Source: Tieghemiomyces parasiticus (taxonomy: Eukaryota; Kickxellomycota; Dimargaritomycetes; Dimargaritales; Dimargaritaceae). Taken from it: a stretch of DNA of 22,747 nucleotides. The stretch lies in NCBI GenBank assembly GCA_027575765.1, contig JANBPT010000793.1:1-22747 (forward strand), written 5' to 3'. Made by a program: the position numbers and the translations under genes. Positions 10,201 to 19,195 of this stretch are shown in pieces; within the stretch, counting starts at the first letter, position 1, and every line of letters starts with the position of its first letter. The notes below the pieces were generated by a model. That model had not been told where the DNA came from. It did no database searches and saw nothing but the letters and a program-made list of their open reading frames with translations.

Positions 10201-13183
10201 GCGTGACGAAGGCTGGATCGTGGCCAGCGCGACCCACCAGCGAACCCACCACCCGACCTGCATCAATTGTGGCAGCGCCCAGGCCGAGCGATGGAAACGG
10301 GTCCCGGCTGCTGCCCCGCCAGCCCTTCGTGTGTACCACAATCACGCCCGACTGCCTCTCACCGGTGGAATGGCCGACCCGGATGTCCTAGCACCACTGA
10401 CCGCCGAGGTTACTGCCACGCTAGCGGAGAGCCTGGCCGCCCACGCCCCCGCCATCTCTCCCGCGGGACCCACCGGATCGCGATCCAATCCCGGCCTGGA
10501 GCTTACTCCGACCCTGGTCAGTAGCCACCCATCTCCGCTGTCGTCCCACCCGACGGTGTCTAACGGACTCCCATTGGCCGCGGCAATGATGTCCGCCAGC
10601 GGTGGGGGCGGGTTTGCCGTCCTCCCGGCCCCGCGGCGCCAGCGCCACCAGGCCGACCGTTACCTGTGCGACGTGTGCGGGTACTACTGGCTCAAGTACT
10701 GCGCCCTACCTGGTGTGGGCGAGTATGAACGGTTTCTGGTGACCACCACGCTCTTCTCACCGTTGGCCGGGGCCCACTTGCCCGCGCTGCTCAAGCAGTT
10801 TGGCCTCGACTTTGACCACTTGGATGGTCAGCTACTCGACCCCCTTGCCATGGCCCCACTCACCCTATTTACCAGCCTATACTTGATCCCACCGGCCCTG
10901 CGCGAAGTCCGCAACCTTACCGTGGAATCGACCGGGCGCTCTGCCATTACTCGCACGGGTTCGCGGGGACCGGTAACCCCAACGACGCCTAGCGGGACCA
11001 CCGGGTTTACCCTTAACGCGCCCCCGCACCCGCGCCGTCGAGATGGGGCCCATGATAGCCCGCTCGCTGGTAAGACCCGTGGCAAGCGTGCCCCAGGCGA
11101 GGCCACCGTCGCCACACCAGCCAAACGGACCCGCCGCAGCCGTGCTAAGCTCGGTCGGGACGGAGACCACGAGGACGAAGAGAACAGCGATGAACGGGCC
11201 GACGTGGAGGGCACTAAGCGAGCCAAGCCAGCTTCCAAGGTCGTTTACCAGCCAACTCCTTGTATCGTGTGTCTGCGCCCTGACCTCCAGGATCCGGACC
11301 TGGTCATGTGCGTCGATTGCGGGGTGTCTGTCCATCGTGCCTGCTACGGCGTGCCGCCGTCGGCTAGCTCGCTAGCCTCGGCCCTTGAGAATCCAGGTTC
11401 CGCGACTAAGCCCGCGGCTTGGGTGTGCGACCCCTGTACCAACGTGCGCCAACCTTACATTGCGACTGATTACATGTGCGTACTCTGCTGCCGCCCGGGC
11501 CACTCGCCACTACTGGGATTACCCCGCCCATTCGAGGCGCTGAAACGTACGGTCGATAACAACTGGGTTCATATCTGGTGCGCTCTGGTGGGCGGTCCGC
11601 TGCATTTTGGCGATCGGCGCACGCTGGCCCCCGTCGAAGGTATTGGTGCCCTCCCTTACACCCGCTGGACCCACCGCTGCGATCTGTGCCCAGCCCCACC
11701 ACCGCAGACCCCGTCAGCATCCTCTCCCCCCACTCCAGCGCTCTCCCGTTCCGGTAGCCGGCACCTTCCCAATGACTTGGCCCATGGTGCCAACAGCACC
11801 CCGACTAAACCCGCGTCACCACGTACCGATCTTAACCTGCGACCCAAGCGTAGCCCCGCGGTGACCCGAACCCCAACCGTTGAGCCACCGACCCCGGTAG
11901 CCCGCACCATTGCCAGTTTGGATGAGTGCAGTGTGTGCGTACCCTGCCGTGTCCCGTCTTGCCCGCGCTTTTACCACGTCTCATGTGCGGTGCGAGCGTG
12001 CCTGGCTAACCCATCGGCTGGCTCAGGGGAAGGTATCGCCTCGACCACTTGTAAAATCGGGTTGGAGGCCGCCACGACGATGCGTCTCCCCCGTCTACGG
12101 CCACAGCCACCGGCCCCTGCGGAGTCCCCGGCGCCTACCACATCGAAGACCCCAAAAATTACCGGGAAACGTGGTCGCGGCAGTGAGGCGGCAACCCCCA
12201 CCCCAGGTGAAACTGCCCCGCCCGTGGTGTCTTGGCCTGGCCACTGGACCCCCACAGGACCCAGTAAGGTCGAGATTGCCGATCTTTCGGCCTTTTTCGC
12301 TGCTGGCAGCCATCTGAATCCAGTACTGTACTGCCCGCTGCACCGTGACCGGGCCAAGAATTTCATTGCGCTATCTGCTACTGACCGTAAGCAGCAACCC
12401 GTGCTTCCGGCTTACATCCAGCAGGCCCGGGTCTCCCCAGGCGCTGGCCAGGGGGCCCTGCTCAAATCCCGATCACTGGTTGCCGAGCTCGTGCGCTATC
12501 CCCCTTATAATGCGATCGACCGTACCGAATTTGCTCCCCTGACTACCGATGTGGTTGACACCGCCGGCCAAACGCCAAACGAACCGACCCTCGTGCCGCC
12601 TTCACTCGCTTTGGCGATGATTGCTCAGCACGTCGACCTACAGCCACCCCCAGCCACCCCGAAACTTGCCCGCGCCCTGGGTCAGGAGGAGTACGTGTGG
12701 CCCGCTCATGCGATCCCAGGGCTACCTACGCCGCCTGAGGACCCCGCCGAATGCGAATGCAGTCACTGCTATACCCACGCCTCACCGCTGTGGTGGCGAC
12801 CCGCCGACGCTGACCAGTTTGTCGACATTGTAGCCCGTTACCGTGCGCTCCAGGCCAAGGTTGGACAGTCTGGCGAGCCGGCACCGCCGTCAACCACACC
12901 CGACGGAGAGACCACTACCACCACTGCTGGTGAGCAAGATAAGATCGACCGCGCCTTATCCCTTGCGCTAGACGACAACGTGGATTTGCCCGCTGACCCA
13001 TTGGCCATGCTCGTGGATGTGTTTACTCAAGTCCGTTCGGACACTCCCAGTGACCCAAAATCGCTGGAAAAGCCTGCTACGGGGGCAAACGACACCATGC
13101 CGGTCGATGGAACTACGCTACGTCATATTTGTCACCAGTGCTTTATGGCCAAGCTAGCACTTCCGTTGGCTAGCTCCTCTTGA
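7247..13183 (+). CDS. snt2: Snt2-type chromatin protein (BAH, PHD, ELM2, SANT, extended PHD)
   Basis: Two exons, 7247-7334 and 7989-13183, encode 1760 residues. The junction (GTAAGT donor, TTTACAG acceptor, phase 1) restores the BAH opening KIQVNDHVYLAPE. Domains in order: BAH, about 20-290, with low-complexity insertions and the Snt2-like words MHSDMNPVSTIRGKC and DHFYFHQLYDRF; PHD finger at 299-345; ELM2-like motif at 442-479 (IYPRAASRLGPRYQA); SANT from W635 to about 693; a split GATA-like finger with C787, C790, C923, C926; extended PHD from C1121 to the CPLH at about 1478-1481; and a second split GATA-like finger with C1620, C1623, C1744, C1747. Linkers are Pro/Thr/Ser-rich. In yeast, Snt2 acts with Ecm5 and the Rpd3 deacetylase; in fission yeast it sits in the Lid2 complex. 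It is expected to be nuclear and to read histone tails. Family confidence is high; the orthologue's exact complex here is inferred. Confidence 0.93.
7335..7988 (+). other. Intron 1 of the Snt2-type gene
   Basis: 654 bases, GTAAGT at the left edge and a pyrimidine-rich tract ending TTTACAG at the right. It is several times longer than the other introns in the window (134, 139 and 187 bases). I saw no convincing box C/D snoRNA or tRNA in it, and its open frames have no recognisable domain. The open frame that runs through its last bases into exon 2 starts only from a TTG. Confidence 0.85.
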
Positions 13184-13363
13184 TGCACCCATGTTTATAT
13201 AGATATAGTTTATGATTCCTTTAATTCCACTTTTCTTGCTAACCTTCAATTGTAGGAACACGTATTGGAAGCAAAAAGCTGCTACTCGACTATTGCTAAT
13301 GCAGGATGTCCATATTCTGCTATGCAGCAGGCCTAAATTTCGCAACTGGGACGACTGGGTCTA

Positions 13364-13370
13364 TTAGTAA
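13364..13370 (+). promoter_or_regulatory. Candidate Yap1 site TTAGTAA
   Basis: This is the exact reverse complement of the yeast Yap1 site TTACTAA. It lies 180 bases after the snt2 stop and about 440 bases before the pirin TATA box. A 7-mer is weak evidence alone, but a second copy lies about 300 bases downstream. Confidence 0.3.
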
Positions 13371-13539
13371 AACCACTTTGGCATTGCATGTGAAACAGGG
13401 GGTGTAGGTTACTTAAGATGCGGGTCTAAGGTACTAGCTGTTACTGATTCCTCCCAGAATATTACTCCACCCCGCCAGAAATCACTCACTCACTTACTCT
13501 ATTGCTGGCGGGGGCTTCTGTGGATGGGCTAATCGAGTG

Positions 13540-13558
13540 CTGGCCAATCATTGGTCAG
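13540..13558 (+). promoter_or_regulatory. Inverted CCAAT dyad
   Basis: CCAAT at 13544-13548 and ATTGG at 13550-13554 face each other across one base, inside a 9+1+9 near-palindrome with one mismatch. CCAAT is the binding word of the fungal HAP (NF-Y) complex. It lies about 250 bases upstream of the pirin TATA box. Binding is inferred. Confidence 0.4.
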
Positions 13559-13665
13559 ACGGATACGCCTGCTGATGGTGGGACGGATGTGACAAATAGC
13601 CAGTGGCTCCGCCCTACCTCCCGCCCATTTTGTCCTCTCGCTGGGACAGGCATTTGTCATCCCCA

Positions 13666-13672
13666 TTACTAA
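13666..13672 (+). promoter_or_regulatory. Candidate Yap1 site TTACTAA
   Basis: Exact match to the Yap1 response element, 135 bases upstream of the pirin TATA box, a plausible activator position. A Yap1-like factor is encoded 12 kb to the left. Confidence 0.4.
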
Positions 13673-13806
13673 ACACTGGCCCTGCGGCATTTTCCCCCCT
13701 GGAGGCACCTGTCTGCTTAGGCATTCCCCCCTCCCCTCCGCTTCTGTGGGTAAACAAGGGCTACCGTGCCGATTAGCGCGCTCTACATGGCGCCGCCCGC
13801 ACCACC

Positions 13807-13814
13807 TATAAATA
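13807..13814 (+). promoter_or_regulatory. TATA box of the pirin gene
   Basis: TATAAATA, a full-strength match, followed by a CT-rich stretch. Transcription would start around 13840. No ATG lies between there and the 5'-UTR intron donor. Confidence 0.7.
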
Positions 13815-13961
13815 CCCGGTTTCGGACCCTCCCTTCTGCCAACCCATCAATCTTCCAGCACCGCTTTGTACACCACAGGCCCTGACACTCCCCCACTCCA
13901 AGTCGCCCCCACCAACACCATCCCCTTCCCAGCCTCTTCGACCGCACTATAGTCGTCACCG

Positions 13962-14100
13962 GTAAGTACGTCCTGGCGAATCCGTGGGCAGCCGGCCCAC
14001 CTCCTTCTGCACCCCGGGCCCCACTGGGGTCGTCCTTCCCCTCCACTGCCCGACGGCCTGGACATTGCCCCCGCACACCCCGCCTGACTAACCACTGTAG
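13962..14100 (+). other. 5'-UTR intron of the pirin gene
   Basis: GTAAGTACG donor, CTGACTAAC branch site and a TGTAG acceptor at 14100 define a 139-base intron ending seven bases before the pirin ATG. The exon from the TATA box to the donor has no ATG, so the intron lies in the leader. Confidence 0.65.
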
Positions 14101-14107
14101 CCTTATA

Positions 14108-15244
14108 ATGCCCCGCTCCCCTCCGCTCCTCCTGGGTACCTTCGTCGTCCTCGCCCTGGCCCTGTGCCCGATCGACTGGCGCCGGGTGACGTCCCCGCTC
14201 CCCCTGGCCCCGCTCCTCAACCACCCAGTGGCCGCCCTGACCCGCCAGTCGCTGCACCGTCTCCAAGCCCCCTTCCGGGCCGCCGTCGCCGCCTGGTTCC
14301 ACGCCCACCCCCTGAGCACCACGACCCCTACCGACCCCGACCATCCCACCCTCACGCCCGACTCCACCCTACGCACCAACAACATGGTCTCGCCCGCCGG
14401 CTTCCAAGTCACCAAGCGCCTCAGCAAGGCCCGCGGCCACGCCAACCACGGCTGGCTCGACACGTACCACACCTTCAGCTTTGCCGACTACTACGATCCC
14501 AAGTACGCCGAGTTTGGCGCCCTCCGCGTCCTGAACGAGGACCGTGTCCAGCCTCAACGTGGCTTCGGAACGCACCCGCACCGCATGTACGAGATCTTCT
14601 CCTACGTTGTCTCTGGCGAACTGGAGCATAAGGACAACCTCCAGAACGTCGAGCTTATCAGGCGCGGCGACGTCCAGTTCACCACGGCCGGCACGGGCGT
14701 TGCCCATAGCGAAAAGAACGAACACCCCGACCAGTGGGTACACTTTCTACAGGTGTGGGTCAAGCCCGACAACGGCTACCTCAACCCGGGCTACGTGACC
14801 CGGCACTTCAAGGACGCGGACAAGGCCAACCGGTTGCTGCCGTTCGTATCGCCCTACCAGGACGTCCAGAACGCCCCTACGGGCGAGCAGTCCGCCACCG
14901 TCCTGCCCAGCACCATCGGTGTCCACACTGACCTCTACGCCTACGCATCCATCCTGGAACCCGGCCAGACCGTCACCCACAAGGTACGGCCCGCCCTCAA
15001 GCGGGTTTTGAGTGGCAAAGGGGCTTCCGAGTCCTCCACGGCCACCCGTCGCCGGGCGTACCTCCACGTGATTGATACGCATGGCGCGGTCACCGTCACC
15101 GGCAGCAACGATGCCCAGGTCGCCGAGACGAAGCTCGCCCCCGGGGACGGTGCCTTCATCACCGAGCTCGGGTCCCACGATGAGATTGTTCTGACGAACC
15201 CCACATCCGATAAGGCCGAGTTTATTCTGTTTGACCTAGCGTAA
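14108..15244 (+). CDS. Pirin family protein with hydrophobic N-terminal extension
   Basis: A 378-residue bicupin. The pirin core begins about residue 93 (MVSPAGFQVTKRL) and runs to the end, close to the roughly 290 residues of typical pirins. The N-terminal cupin shows RGHANHGWLDTYHTFSFADYY, GTHPHR and GTGVAHSE; H156, H158, H200 and E202 match the metal ligands known from human pirin (His56, His58, His101, Glu103), so iron binding is expected. Some bacterial relatives have quercetinase activity; human pirin is a nuclear NF-kappaB cofactor thought to sense redox state. The start at 14108 is the first ATG after the 5'-UTR intron. It adds 92 residues with a hydrophobic run at about 5-20 that looks like a signal peptide or anchor, then a Pro/His-rich linker. 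An internal ATG at 14384 would give a standard pirin, so two forms are possible. Only the core family call is firm. Confidence 0.92.
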   Translation: MPRSPPLLLGTFVVLALALCPIDWRRVTSPLPLAPLLNHPVAALTRQSLHRLQAPFRAAVAAWFHAHPLSTTTPTDPDHPTLTPDSTLRTNNMVSPAGFQVTKRLSKARGHANHGWLDTYHTFSFADYYDPKYAEFGALRVLNEDRVQPQRGFGTHPHRMYEIFSYVVSGELEHKDNLQNVELIRRGDVQFTTAGTGVAHSEKNEHPDQWVHFLQVWVKPDNGYLNPGYVTRHFKDADKANRLLPFVSPYQDVQNAPTGEQSATVLPSTIGVHTDLYAYASILEPGQTVTHKVRPALKRVLSGKGASESSTATRRRAYLHVIDTHGAVTVTGSNDAQVAETKLAPGDGAFITELGSHDEIVLTNPTSDKAEFILFDLA

Positions 15245-15408
15245 ATCTGTACACCAGCCCCTGTGTCTGCTAGCTGTCCTTAGTTCTGTCATGCTAGTAC
15301 CCGCAGTATATGACATAATCGAAAGAAATGAAGTACAATAATGAATCATATAGTTGGTAATAACATTTCGTATCTGCCATCTGATCTAGCCAACATCTTC
15401 GGGCGAAA

Positions 15409-15542
15409 TATGGGCATGGCCTAATTATAGCATAGGTAGGCCGAGGGATATCAGGTTCTGGTCCATCACTGAAGTTAAGCTGCATCATGCCTGGTAGCTT
15501 ATCTGGTTTGTCACATTCTAAAAGGAAATCTGTCCTTGCATA
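15409..15542 (+). pseudogene. Degenerate 5S rRNA-like sequence (5S pseudogene or 5S-derived SINE)
   Basis: The core at 15465-15480 (ATCACTGAAGTTAAGC) matches the highly conserved internal-promoter region of eukaryotic 5S rRNA, preceded by GGTTCTGGTCC (5S: TTCCCGTCCG) and followed 8 bases later by GCCTGGTAG (5S: GGCCTGGTTAG). To the left, GGCC, then after a 10-base insertion ATAGGTAGGC, lines up with the 5S start; to the right GGAAATC lines up with the 5S GGAATCC. TATG and CATA at the ends could close a remnant of helix I. The C-box region (GGTTTGTCAC) is poorly conserved, so a working gene is unlikely. No clear T-run terminator follows. It lies between pirin and mge1. A 118-codon minus-strand frame across it is antisense 5S sequence and I do not count it as a gene. 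A search against fungal 5S genes would settle it. Confidence 0.6.
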
Positions 15543-15543
15543 C

Positions 15544-15573
15544 GGGCATCCCATATACCTTTCCGGTATGCCC
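15544..15573 (+). repeat. Hairpin directly after the 5S-like sequence
   Basis: ATACC at 15555-15559 pairs with GGTAT at 15565-15569 across a 5-base loop, and GGGC (15544) pairs with GCCC (15570) around a 7-base bulge. It starts at the right edge of the 5S-like match, so it may be part of the same element. Confidence 0.4.
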
Positions 15574-16240
15574 AAGTCTAAAAGGTCACGGTCTCTCTTA
15601 GCAAGCAAGTGACTACACTGGAATCCTACTGCCGCTTGCCACACCATCAATTACAACCGGAGTCCCCCACTTCCATAAAGGCCATGCTCTCATAGAAAAC
15701 CAGCGCCACGCCCTTTTTATCTATCATGTATCAGCTACCATTGGTCAACTGGACAAGAGCTGAGTCCAGGTCCCGTTGGGCATTATTATCATCAGTGATG
15801 TAAGGAGGGCGTTGACTTTCGAACCATTTATGGGCGGCAGCTGCCCAGAACTGCGCGTGAAAAAGTGGCCCGGTATCGGGCTAGGTAATGCACAATTCAA
15901 GAGCTTCAGAAGCCAGGTTGACGTTGTATATCAGCTCGCGCGACCAGTCATGAATGAAGGCCAAGGTCCTTGTATAGTTGGATGCAGGATTTTTCACACA
16001 GAGGGTTTTGACGGTCAATAAAATCCAGGACCTATGTTATATTTGGGAAACGATTTAAAACAGTTAAGCGAGAACGATTGAAAAATATATTGTTTTCTTT
16101 TTAAAAAAAATCAACACCGCCAAACCCGCGGCGTGGGATGGCAAAGCGGGCACCATCGTCACCTAACTGCATCAGCTGGTTTAAGTGAAGCGGGATTAAA
16201 ACGGAGTAGACACAGTCACATACGAAACCGTAGTATTCGT
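15574..16240. other. Intergenic region between the 5S-like element and mge1
   Basis: I see no gene here. An AT-rich stretch (about 16015-16110) just beyond the mge1 stop fits its 3' UTR and poly(A) region on the minus strand. Confidence 0.45.
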
Positions 16241-17126
16241 CTATTCTTCCAACTTGGTGATACCGACCTGGGCGGGACGCATGACGCGACCGTGCAGCGT
16301 GTAACCGGACTTTTCAACCGAGATGACAGTACCAGGTTCTTTGCCGGAGATGGTGACCTGGTACATGGCCTGGTGAAGGTTGGGATCAAAGACCTCGTCG
16401 AGCGGGTTGAACGCCTCAACGCCATGGCGCTTGAGGGTCTTAAGCAGCTCGGCCTGCGTAAGCGACACGCCACTGTAGAGGTTCTTGAGATGGCCTCCAT
16501 GGGCGGCTTCATTCGTCCGCTCAGCCTCAGGAACAGCCTTCAGAGCCATGCTCAGGATGTCTACAGTATCCAGGAGCTCCTTGGCGAACTTGCTGATGGC
16601 AAACTTGGACGATTTCTCCACCTCAGTCTTCGTGCGTGTCCGGAGGTTCTCCATGTCGGCCAGGCAACGGAGGTAGTGGTCCTGGATAAAGGAGTGGTGG
16701 GCGATAGTCAAGGATGGTCGGGTGAGATTGATTTTTCATAAAGGCAGGGAGGGGTGGCTAGAGATTGGTTTTGCGGATCCACGCACCGGCTAAGTGCGCA
16801 GGGAAATTCACAATGCCCCCCCGCCATGTTACCTAGACTATCAGCTCAGTCCACAGGGCAGATCTTACCTTCAATTCGGCCAATTGCTTTTCCACGGACG
16901 GCTTCTTGGGGTCTTCCTTGGCCTCAGCCGGGGAAGCCGCCTCGGCCGTCTTTTCCTCACTCTTGGACTGATCCTGGCTGGTTTCAGTTTTGGCCTCGGT
17001 GGCAATTCCAGCGGCGAAGGGGTGGAGGTTGTAGAGGGCAGCGACGGGGTGGCGTACTGGTGCAGTGGCGGCCCGGCGGAAGGCGGCGGAGGCCATGGTC
17101 CGTGGTAGAAGTGCGGTACGGTACAT
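16241..17126 (-). CDS. mge1: Mitochondrial GrpE nucleotide-exchange factor
   Basis: Exon 1 is 17126-16869 and exon 2 is 16681-16241, giving 232 residues. Splicing at GTAAGATC and TATCCAG, both phase 0, rebuilds the classic GrpE line AELKDHYLRCLADMENLRTRT. The family signature near the end is present (FDPNLHQAMYQV, then the GYTLHGRVMRPAQVGI segment). Residues 1 to about 45 are rich in Arg, Ala, Ser and Thr with few acidic residues, typical of a mitochondrial targeting peptide, followed by a charged Glu/Lys/Ala-rich linker and a long coiled-coil helix. The protein releases ADP from mitochondrial Hsp70 (Ssc1) in matrix protein import and folding. In yeast, Mge1 is also reported as an oxidative-stress sensor. 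The first ATG is chosen; Met11 is an alternative start. A perfect 16-base dyad lies in its promoter. Confidence 0.93.
16682..16868 (-). other. Intron of the mge1 gene
   Basis: 187 bases on the minus strand, with a GTAAGAT donor and CAG acceptor in phase 0. Its removal restores an uninterrupted GrpE domain. Confidence 0.9.
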
Positions 17127-17208
17127 AATGAACAGCAGGGGAGTCAGAAGGGTTATTAGCTAAGTGATCTGTGGAAATAAGGAGAAGGCTACTGAAATGT
17201 CGGGAGCG

Positions 17209-17224
17209 ATCTACTGTAGTAGAT
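17209..17224. promoter_or_regulatory. 16-base inverted repeat upstream of mge1
   Basis: ATCTACT and AGTAGAT form a perfect 7+2+7 dyad, about 83 bases upstream of the mge1 start codon. This is operator-like in position and symmetry. I do not recognise the binding factor, and it is not a canonical heat-shock element. Confidence 0.4.
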
Positions 17225-17294
17225 AAAGCGGAAGCGAAGTACTGCCAACTAGGTGCTTAGCAAGCCTAGGTTATAAAGATGTGAATTGCATTGT

Positions 17295-17305
17295 GGGGGG
17301 GGGGG
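17295..17305 (+). repeat. Poly-G tract (11 G)
   Basis: Eleven consecutive G followed by AGTC, about 170 bases upstream of mge1; matches the tract at 5837 in length and right flank. Confidence 0.9.
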
Positions 17306-17413
17306 AGTCTACAACAGAGGCGCAGGGAGGGCTGCGCCCGTTTCAGTCATGTCCCCGGCCAAGATCGGCTAGTCACCGCATTTCACCTCCCCGCCACGGG
17401 CCGTAGTAGTAGT

Positions 17414-17424
17414 GGGGGGGGGGG
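17414..17424 (+). repeat. Poly-G tract (11 G)
   Basis: Eleven consecutive G after a short GTA repeat, 108 bases from the preceding tract. Confidence 0.9.
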
Positions 17425-19188
17425 TTCCTTGCGTGGAGTCAAGCCAGTCAGAGAGTGGTGCTGCGGTCACCCATCGTTTGGGCACTGGGCAGGACCAATC
17501 GGGGTATCTTTTTCCAGTCCCGTCGCGTATACGCAAGTCAGTTACCCGACTCCGCCCGCTGGAGTGTCACAAAAAACGTTAGAAAGCCATGTCTCGTAAT
17601 GTCCAAGTGAGCGGGAATGGCAGTTTAAGAAGGTGATAGAAAGTATTATGGTAGGAAGATTATCGTGGACGCAACCTGCCCCACCACCGACTGCGGTCAC
17701 GTTGTCTGCCGGGGTGAAGATGGGCCGCCGAACACTTGGGACTGTTGAGGTGAGCCTGTGTAGCCCCACAACCTGTCAGGTGGATGCGGGCCGTTAAATT
17801 TACTTGGCCTTTCTACCTCCATGGCTCGCTGCATGCCTCATGCTGGATGTTGGTCTATTTAAGCTATCATGGTCGACACTAGTGCAGCGCGATAGCCGCC
17901 CAGACTGGTTTGGCGGCACCATCCAGTATACACGTCCGTAGCGCGGGTCACCTCTTTGGGAAGCGATGGGTTCCCAGGCTGCTCCTCGGCGTCTGATTGT
18001 GCGTGGATCATGGGAAATTCCGTTGCCAGTAGTGGGAGGCTTGGTTCTACAGCTCTGCCGTCAGGGCTTTACCCACAGCGGTGACGGTGCTATTGTTGAC
18101 TAGGATCATTGTAGCATGTAGAAACCTGGCATCACCAATACTTCATGGGGGAGGGTGGATAGTCGCTCTGCCAGCGTCGTCCGGGTGCGGATGCAGGCTT
18201 GTGGGACGCATTCGGGGTCGTACATGACCAAAATTCGTGTGCAAAGGGGGCCGCGGCCGCAGGAGAGCACCAATGGGACCCGAATAAATCTCTTCTCTTG
18301 TTCACCCCACCGGGTGCATGGCCGCCGCTACAGCGCAAGCAGCTGTACCTTGCGATAACTTTCCGTGCCCGTCGACCGGGTCAGATGACGTTGGGATAGC
18401 ACTTCCTGGTTCATGTGAGATTTTTCCAAAATGGTCCACGTAGGTATACCAACAACTTGGCCCTGCCTCAACACACCGGTGCCCTTACCTGTGCATGCTG
18501 GCCAGGCAGCCAGTCTTGCTACTTTTCATACTCATAGCTCGGCTGACAAGACGCGCTTGAATGGCCACTCCCACTCCCGCTGCAAGGATGTAAGACCGCC
18601 GACTAGCCATTTTCGGTCAATTTCACTACGTAGGGAGGGTGGAACCACGGTCATTGAAGCCCTTGACTAGGTGGACACAGGGCTGGGCTTGGCACTGTCA
18701 CCAGCTGTAAATTTAGGTGGTGCAAGGCAAGCCTAGGATGATCGGGTATGATCATTTCGAAAAATCGATTGAACTTCAAAATCGAACCTACTCTCTTTGG
18801 CTGGTAAACAGATGCTGAAGCAAGAAGGGGTACAAGCGGGCCCACGATGGCCTACAGGTTGCAAATAGGCGGACCATCCAATCACTGGCTAATACCTAGT
18901 TTGGCTGTCCCTCCTTGCTAGGTGAGAAAAAAAAAGAGCCATCGCATCTCTACGTACAGCGGCCTGCCTCCTATTGCGAGGTGGTCAACGTTCATGTCGG
19001 GGCCCTGTAATTTACTTCCACCCTGACCGGCGTATGTTATCCGGTCAGCACCTTACATGGTCTGTTTTAACCGATTGGGATCTCCAAGGGGCTTCTAAAG
19101 ATGATTGCCAAACCGACACGCGGCGGTGTTTCCTCCTCCTGTTAATTTTTGGAACTGACGGGTGGGATGAGAGCCGTACCGGATGCAT

Positions 19189-19195
19189 TATAAAA
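19189..19195 (+). promoter_or_regulatory. TATA box, probable promoter of the F-box/LRR gene
   Basis: TATAAAA followed by a CT-rich stretch, as at the pirin and secreted-protein promoters. It lies about 315 bases before the ATG. A transcript from here would pass an ATG at 19224 (29 codons to a stop) unless it starts after that point or splices it out. Confidence 0.4.

Larger units (their letters stand above)
13184..13786. promoter_or_regulatory. snt2 3' end and pirin upstream region
   Basis: The left part is AT-rich 3' flanking sequence of the Snt2-type gene. The right part is CT-rich and leads to the pirin TATA box. It contains two Yap1-type sites and a CCAAT dyad, listed separately. No gene is supported. 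Confidence 0.5.

Noticed and set aside
13783..14472. 229-codon minus-strand frame opposite the pirin 5' part
   Set aside because: It runs across the pirin TATA box, leader intron and N-terminus in antisense, and is Gly/Arg/Val-rich shadow sequence.
15294..15650. 118-codon minus-strand frame containing MQLNFSDG
   Set aside because: The MQLNFSDG segment is the antisense translation of the conserved 5S rRNA core, a common artefact. It has no splice sites, promoter or domain to support a gene.
18760..18795. GGTTCGA on the minus strand, resembling a tRNA T loop
   Set aside because: The flanking five bases on each side do not pair, and no other tRNA arm is present.
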